From Deltaproteobacteria bacterium (GTDB taxonomy: Bacteria; Desulfobacterota; DSM-4660; Desulfatiglandales; Desulfatiglandaceae), in contig JAGHEC010000281.1 in assembly GCA_021159525.1 (NCBI GenBank), forward strand, positions 1-8,282: DNA of 8,282 nucleotides, in the 5' to 3' direction. Shown here in pieces: positions 4,546 to 8,282 of this stretch. Both the position numbers and the translations under genes were made by a program. Position 1 is the first letter of the stretch; each line of letters starts with the position of its first letter. The notes under the pieces were generated by a model. The model was not told where the DNA came from, searched no databases, and saw only the letters and a program-made list of their open reading frames with translations.

Positions 4546-6852
4546 ATGACACGAGCAATGGCTAACCCGGATCATTCTCTTGAAGAACAGCTTGAATACC
4601 AGAAAAAGCTGAACAGCATTACCAACCGCATCCATTCGGCCCGGGACACCAATGCCATTTTGTTGGAGCTGCACGATGATCTTCTGGGTTTTTTCGACGC
4701 AGACCGGGTCACTATTTATGTCGTTGACAAGGCAAAGAGGGAGATTTACTCCAAGGTTATGACCGGGCGGGAAGTCTCTGAGATCCGGGTGGGGATCGGG
4801 AGCAGCAGCCTGGCAGGGTATTGCGCCCTGTGCGGCAAGTTGTTTAATATAAAAGACGTATATGATGAGAAAGAGCTGAAACGGATCGACCCCAGACTCA
4901 CGTTCGACAAGAGCTGGGACCAGCGGACCGGCTACCGAACCCAGCAGGTCCTGGTGGCCCCTGTCACCTATGAGAACAAATTTTTATTGGGGGTAATTCA
5001 ACTCATCAACAAGAAGAGCGGAGAGGCCTTTACCCCATCCGACGAATCATCGGTCCTGGATATCGCGAGCGTCCTGGGAATTGCCTTTTACAAAAATCAG
5101 AGGGCGCTCCAGAAGGCAAGATCCACCAAATTTGACTATCTCATCAGCTGCAATATCATCAGCGATAAGGACCTATCAGAGGCCATGTCCCGTGCGAGGA
5201 CAAACAAAAAGAGCGTCGAATCGGTCCTCATGTCCGATTTTGATGTATCCAAAGATGATATCGGAAGGTCCCTGGCCAATCACTTTCAGACGCGTTTCAT
5301 CCCCTTCCATGAAAATATGCCCATTCCAAGGGAGCTCCTCGAGAACCTCAAGGTGAGTTTTCTCAAGAGCAATCTCTTTGTCCCAGTGGCAGTGACGGAC
5401 GGCAAGGTTACGGTGGTCATGGAAAATCCCTATTATCTCCCTGCAAGAGATGCCATCAAGCGCATTATCAAGGCCCGGGACATTGAATACTGTGTATCCA
5501 CGCGGGAAGACATCTTTCAAATGATCGAGATGTTCTTTGATGTGGACAAGAAAGAGCTGCTGGCTGGCTCCGGGAGCATCGACGAGATCATCGGGCAGTT
5601 GGAATCGGCAGAGGATGAGGAGGAGGAAGAAGAAAGCAGCGGGATGGCCGAAGATGACAGCGCCATTGTCCAGCTTGTCAACAAAATGATTATCGATGCA
5701 TACACGCGAAAGGCCTCGGACATTCATGTCGAGCCCGGACAGGGGAAAAAAAACATGGCTATCCGTTACCGGATTGACGGGGCATGCCAGGTCTATCAGA
5801 CCATACCCCACACCTACAAGAACGCCGTTGTCTCCCGTATTAAGATCATGTCGGATCTGGATATATCTGAGAGACGAAAGCCCCAGGACGGAAAGATCAA
5901 GTTCAGCAAGTTCGCGCCTCTGGATATCGAGCTTCGGGTGGCCACTATTCCCACAGCGGGACAAAACGAGGATGTGGTGATGCGGATCTTGGCCGCGGGA
6001 AAGCCCATGCCCCTGAGCGCCATGGGAATGAGCGAAAGAAACTACCAGGCCCTCATCAACATGATTACCAAACCGTACGGGATCGTGCTGGTGGTGGGTC
6101 CTACGGGGAGCGGTAAAACCACCACCCTTCATGCGGCCCTCGCCTATATCAACAAGCCCGATATCAAGATATGGACGGCCGAAGACCCGGTGGAGATCAC
6201 ACAAGAGGGCCTCCGCCAGGTCCAGGTGGCCCCCAAAATAGGTTTTGATTTCGCCACTGCCATGAGGGCCTTTCTGAGGGCTGACCCCGACGTCATCATG
6301 GTGGGCGAGATGCGCGACAAGGAGACCGTCTCAACCGGGATCGAGGCCTCCCTCACCGGTCACCTGGTCTTCAGCACCCTTCATACCAACAGCGCACCCG
6401 AAACCATCACCCGGCTCCTGGATATGGGAATGGACCCCTTCAATTTTGCAGACGCCCTCCTCGGTATCCTGGCCCAGCGTCTGGTGAGGACCCTGTGCAA
6501 GGATTGCAAGGATAAGTATCATCCCACCAGGGATGAATACGACGCCCTGGTTAGGGCCTATGACGGTGATTTCGATGCGCTGGGCTTTCCATATACGGAT
6601 GATTTTGTGCTTTACAGGCCGATAGGGTGCCAGAAATGCGGCAACACCGGCTACCGGGGCCGAACCGGCATACACGAACTCCTGGACGGGACAGACGATA
6701 TAAAGGCCCTGATCCAGGGCAAGGCCAAGATGGAGGAGCTGAGGATCCAGGCCATCAAAGACGGAATGACCACCCTGATGCAGGACGGCATCCGAAAGGT
6801 CTGTCTTGGGATAACCGATCTGGCCCAGGTAAGAAAGGTGTGTATCAAGTAA
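4546..6852 (+). CDS. GAF-domain type II secretion / type IV pilus assembly ATPase (GspE/PilB family)
   Basis: This cytoplasmic hexameric ATPase probably powers pseudopilus or pilus assembly, with an added sensory domain. The order in 768 residues is: coiled N-terminus (about 10-30); GAF domain (about 30-185) with a CxxC at Cys93/Cys96; a GspE-N/MshEN-like region (about 196-335) without the conserved RLG and Gln signature residues; an acidic linker (354-372, including EDEEEEEE); then the ATPase core. The core has SDIHVEP (391-397), SERRKPQDGK (441-450), Walker A GPTGSGKT (518-525), Asp box with Glu546-Asp547, Walker B with Asp582 and GEMRD (587-591), His box TGHLVFSTLHTN (604-615), and a zinc tetracysteine Cys651/654/695/698. 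All catalytic motifs are intact. In-frame TAA at 4540 fixes ATG 4546 as the earliest start. Ordinary PilB/GspE proteins have about 500-570 residues. No platform protein, retraction ATPase or pilin gene lies nearby, so the partner system is unknown. Confidence 0.93.
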   Translation: MTRAMANPDHSLEEQLEYQKKLNSITNRIHSARDTNAILLELHDDLLGFFDADRVTIYVVDKAKREIYSKVMTGREVSEIRVGIGSSSLAGYCALCGKLFNIKDVYDEKELKRIDPRLTFDKSWDQRTGYRTQQVLVAPVTYENKFLLGVIQLINKKSGEAFTPSDESSVLDIASVLGIAFYKNQRALQKARSTKFDYLISCNIISDKDLSEAMSRARTNKKSVESVLMSDFDVSKDDIGRSLANHFQTRFIPFHENMPIPRELLENLKVSFLKSNLFVPVAVTDGKVTVVMENPYYLPARDAIKRIIKARDIEYCVSTREDIFQMIEMFFDVDKKELLAGSGSIDEIIGQLESAEDEEEEEESSGMAEDDSAIVQLVNKMIIDAYTRKASDIHVEPGQGKKNMAIRYRIDGACQVYQTIPHTYKNAVVSRIKIMSDLDISERRKPQDGKIKFSKFAPLDIELRVATIPTAGQNEDVVMRILAAGKPMPLSAMGMSERNYQALINMITKPYGIVLVVGPTGSGKTTTLHAALAYINKPDIKIWTAEDPVEITQEGLRQVQVAPKIGFDFATAMRAFLRADPDVIMVGEMRDKETVSTGIEASLTGHLVFSTLHTNSAPETITRLLDMGMDPFNFADALLGILAQRLVRTLCKDCKDKYHPTRDEYDALVRAYDGDFDALGFPYTDDFVLYRPIGCQKCGNTGYRGRTGIHELLDGTDDIKALIQGKAKMEELRIQAIKDGMTTLMQDGIRKVCLGITDLAQVRKVCIK

Positions 6853-6873
6853 CGCGCAAGCTGGCCGGGGCCT

Positions 6874-7935
6874 CTATGGATAGATTCCGGGGTGCAGCAG
6901 CCCGGCGGTTTCCTCCAGGCCGAACATGATGTTCATGTTCTGGACCGCACTCCCGGCCTGGCCCTTGACCAGATTGTCGATCAGGCTCACCACAATCAAC
7001 CTTCCAGTCCGCTCATCTATATTCAGAGAGAGATTGCAGAAATTGCTTCCCCTCACATGGGTGCTTACCTGCGGCATCTCAGGACCGAAGACCCTGACAA
7101 AAGGCTCGCCCCTGTAAAAGGATTTGTACGCCTCTTCCACCTGCTTCAGTTTCATGCCTTTTTTCAGATCTGCGTATAGGGTGGTGAGGATGCCCCGACA
7201 CAGGGGCACTACATGCGGGGTAAAGGTAATCTGAATATCTTCACCAGCAATGGCTCCCAATTCCCTTTCCACCTCGTACACGTGCTGGTGGCCTGAAATC
7301 CGGTAGGCATTCATGGCCTCGTACCGGGCAGGATAATGAAATACGGGATTCGGGTTCTTGCCGGCCCCCGACACGCCGGTCTTGGCGTCGCAGATAATGG
7401 ATCCCGGCTCTATCAGCTTTTCCTTCAACGCCGGGGCCAGTCCTAGGATGCAGCTCACCGCAAAACAGCCGGGATTTCCAACCAGATCGGATTGCGCAAT
7501 CTGATTCCGGTGGAGTTCGGCCAGGCCATATACGGACCGACCAAGAAGACCGGGAGAGGCATGATCGGGATCTTTCCCGATCCTCACCGCATATCCCTGA
7601 TAGGTTTCCAGGTCGTTAAACCGGAAATCGCCGCTGTAGTCTATCACCTTGGCCCCTTTTTCGAGCCAAAGGCCGGCGGCTCGCTGTCCAACGCCATCGG
7701 GCGTGGAAAAGAAGAGCACATCAAAATCATCGGGGCAATTCGGATCGTCCGGGGCCACGAGCCGTAGATCGCAGAATCCCGTCAGGTGGGGGTACAGGGC
7801 ACTGATGGGTTTCCCTACATCCTGCTTGTCAATGAGCCCCCTGATTTCAGCATGTGGATGGGCCTGGAGGAGTTCAATGGCCCCGCACCCGCCATACCCC
7901 CCTGCGCCGATAATTCCTACCTTGATCTTTTTCAT
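6874..7935 (-). CDS. argC: N-acetyl-gamma-glutamyl-phosphate reductase
   Basis: Third step of arginine biosynthesis in the cytosol: NADPH-dependent reduction of N-acetylglutamyl phosphate to the semialdehyde. From ATG 7935 the protein has 353 residues, normal for the family. GGAGAG five bases before this ATG supports it; the frame also reaches a TTG at 7986, but that extension runs into the repeat and breaks the family N-terminus. Motifs: Rossmann GAGGYGG (10-16), FFSTPDGVG (75-83), active-site Cys157 in GNPGCFAV (153-160), VSGAGKNP (188-195), the His pair in GHQHVYEVE (215-223) with the likely catalytic His, and the C-terminal LIDNLVKGQAGSAVQNMN (318-335). GNPGCF replaces the commoner GNPGCY, a conservative change. 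A LysY-type paralogue is possible but less likely. It converges on the ATPase gene across 21 bases with no hairpin seen. No other arg gene is in view. Confidence 0.95.
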   Translation of the reverse strand: MKKIKVGIIGAGGYGGCGAIELLQAHPHAEIRGLIDKQDVGKPISALYPHLTGFCDLRLVAPDDPNCPDDFDVLFFSTPDGVGQRAAGLWLEKGAKVIDYSGDFRFNDLETYQGYAVRIGKDPDHASPGLLGRSVYGLAELHRNQIAQSDLVGNPGCFAVSCILGLAPALKEKLIEPGSIICDAKTGVSGAGKNPNPVFHYPARYEAMNAYRISGHQHVYEVERELGAIAGEDIQITFTPHVVPLCRGILTTLYADLKKGMKLKQVEEAYKSFYRGEPFVRVFGPEMPQVSTHVRGSNFCNLSLNIDERTGRLIVVSLIDNLVKGQAGSAVQNMNIMFGLEETAGLLHPGIYP

Positions 7936-7972
7936 AACATCTCTCCAAGGCGGCCTCACGGCCGCAACTAAA

Positions 7973-8061
7973 AAGGTTCTACCCAAAGTCCCGCAACGTT
8001 GTGCCCGCGCGGGGGGTCACTGCCTCCCCTCCAAGACGGGACAAAAACCGGTTACAGCTCC
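7973..8061 (+). repeat. Dispersed intergenic repeat, copy 2 (reference copy)
   Basis: The most complete copy, starting 37 bases upstream of the argC ATG. It matches copy 3 over its first 65 bases with two differences (7979 and 7982) and matches copy 1 in inverted orientation. It contains a palindrome CAACGTTG (7994-8001), a palindrome CCCGCGCGGG (8004-8013), a G-run/C-run pair around 8011-8029, and GTCCCG (7989-7994) with CGGGAC (8037-8042), which could close a branched fold. Homology may continue past 8061: copy 1 is cut by the window edge at exactly the matching base, and copy 3 is cut earlier. Confidence 0.92.
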
Positions 8062-8217
8062 CGGGAACGGCAGGTGAGCGTCGGAATTCGTTCTGATCCA
8101 GCCCCAAGAACATACTCTCATAAGACGGTAGCCCTTGCCTGCCTTTCCATAAAGGCTATTACGAGTCAGGGGGCGGTCGCCGAACGCTCCGTACGCATTT
8201 TGTTGTCCCGCCCGGCT
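8062..8217. other. Spacer between direct repeat copies, with two stems
   Basis: It holds a perfect hairpin GCCTTT-CCAT-AAAGGC (8141-8156) and a GGGCGG/CCGCCC pair (8171-8176 with 8208-8213). There is no T-run, so neither is an obvious terminator. One plus-strand frame stays open from 7972 to the window end (over 100 codons) with a possible GTG at 8074, but it crosses the two repeat copies in different frames and encodes nothing I recognise. Confidence 0.45.
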
Positions 8218-8282
8218 AAGGTTTTATCCAAAGTCCCGCAACGTTGTGCCCGCGCGGGGGGTCACTGCCTCCCCTCCAAGAC
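8218..8282 (+). repeat. Dispersed intergenic repeat, copy 3 (cut by window end)
   Basis: Sixty-three of 65 bases match 7973-8037, in the same orientation and 245 bases further on. The copy runs off the right edge. Bases before 8218 do not match bases before 7973, so the left boundary of the element is well defined at the AAGGTT motif. Confidence 0.93.

Noticed and set aside
5176..6204. A 342-codon open frame on the minus strand opposite the ATPase gene
   Set aside because: It is fully antisense to a gene with intact family motifs, is rich in His and Gly as shadow frames often are, and contains no recognisable domain.
6853..6873. Shared terminator between the convergent ATPase and argC genes
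   Set aside because: The 21-base gap has no usable stem and no T-run on either strand.
7936..7986. N-terminal extension of ArgC from a TTG at 7986
   Set aside because: It reaches into the repeat, adds residues before the usual MKKIKVGIIGAGGYGG start, and the ATG at 7935 has a well-spaced GGAGAG.
1..8061. Inverted terminal repeats of an 8 kb composite transposon
   Set aside because: The interior is housekeeping genes with no transposase, and a third direct copy outside the pair shows the element is dispersed rather than a transposon end.
7649..8077. A plus-strand 142-codon frame running from argC antisense through repeat copy 2
   Set aside because: Most of it is antisense to argC, and the repeat part shows no coding-type substitution pattern.
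7972..8282. A plus-strand open frame of over 100 codons reaching the window end
   Set aside because: It reads the two repeat copies in different frames, has only weak start codons, and its openness is easily explained by GC-rich, stop-poor sequence.
7973..8282. CRISPR array
   Set aside because: The repeat unit is at least 65-89 bases, only two direct copies exist, the spacing is 245 bases, and no cas gene is present.

Overview
The window looks like a piece of a Gram-negative bacterial chromosome. My best guess is a Deltaproteobacterium (Desulfobacterota), judged from the overall style of the proteins, the moderate-to-high GC content and an intergenic repeat family; nothing here proves the taxon. 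Six convincing protein genes account for about three quarters of it. No rRNA, tRNA, CRISPR array, transposase or phage gene was seen.

Layout. Positions 1-120 hold an inverted copy of a dispersed repeat. Four genes then lie on the minus strand, reading right to left: tatD (3433-4215) and maf (2804-3427), five bases apart and surely co-transcribed; a membrane-anchored lytic transglycosylase of the Slt/GH23 fold (1855-2514) with its own ribosome binding site and an intrinsic terminator overlapping its stop codon; and mltG (280-1287), an endolytic murein transglycosylase, after a 560-base stretch without a believable gene. A 330-base divergent region separates tatD from a plus-strand gene for a 768-residue type II secretion/type IV pilus assembly ATPase with an N-terminal GAF domain (4546-6852). 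argC (minus, 6874-7935) converges on it with a 21-base gap. Two direct copies of the repeat (7973-8061 and 8218-8282) close the window.

How the genes fit together. mltG and the Slt-type enzyme both cut peptidoglycan glycan strands, and maf encodes a nucleotide pyrophosphatase of a family linked to septation in some bacteria. tatD (a metal-dependent nuclease/hydrolase) and maf also lie in the wider mltG neighbourhood of E. coli, so the left half may be a rearranged version of an old cell-envelope and housekeeping cluster. The GAF-ATPase stands alone, without a visible inner-membrane platform protein or pilins, so its secretion or pilus partners must be encoded elsewhere. argC belongs to arginine biosynthesis and has no pathway partner in view.

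The two most unusual things are the GAF-fused assembly ATPase, which has a CxxC pair in the GAF domain and a degenerate MshEN-like region, and the repeat family found at both window edges. I found no convincing new defence or mobile system. The repeats running to both edges suggest that the window may be a whole contig broken at repeats.
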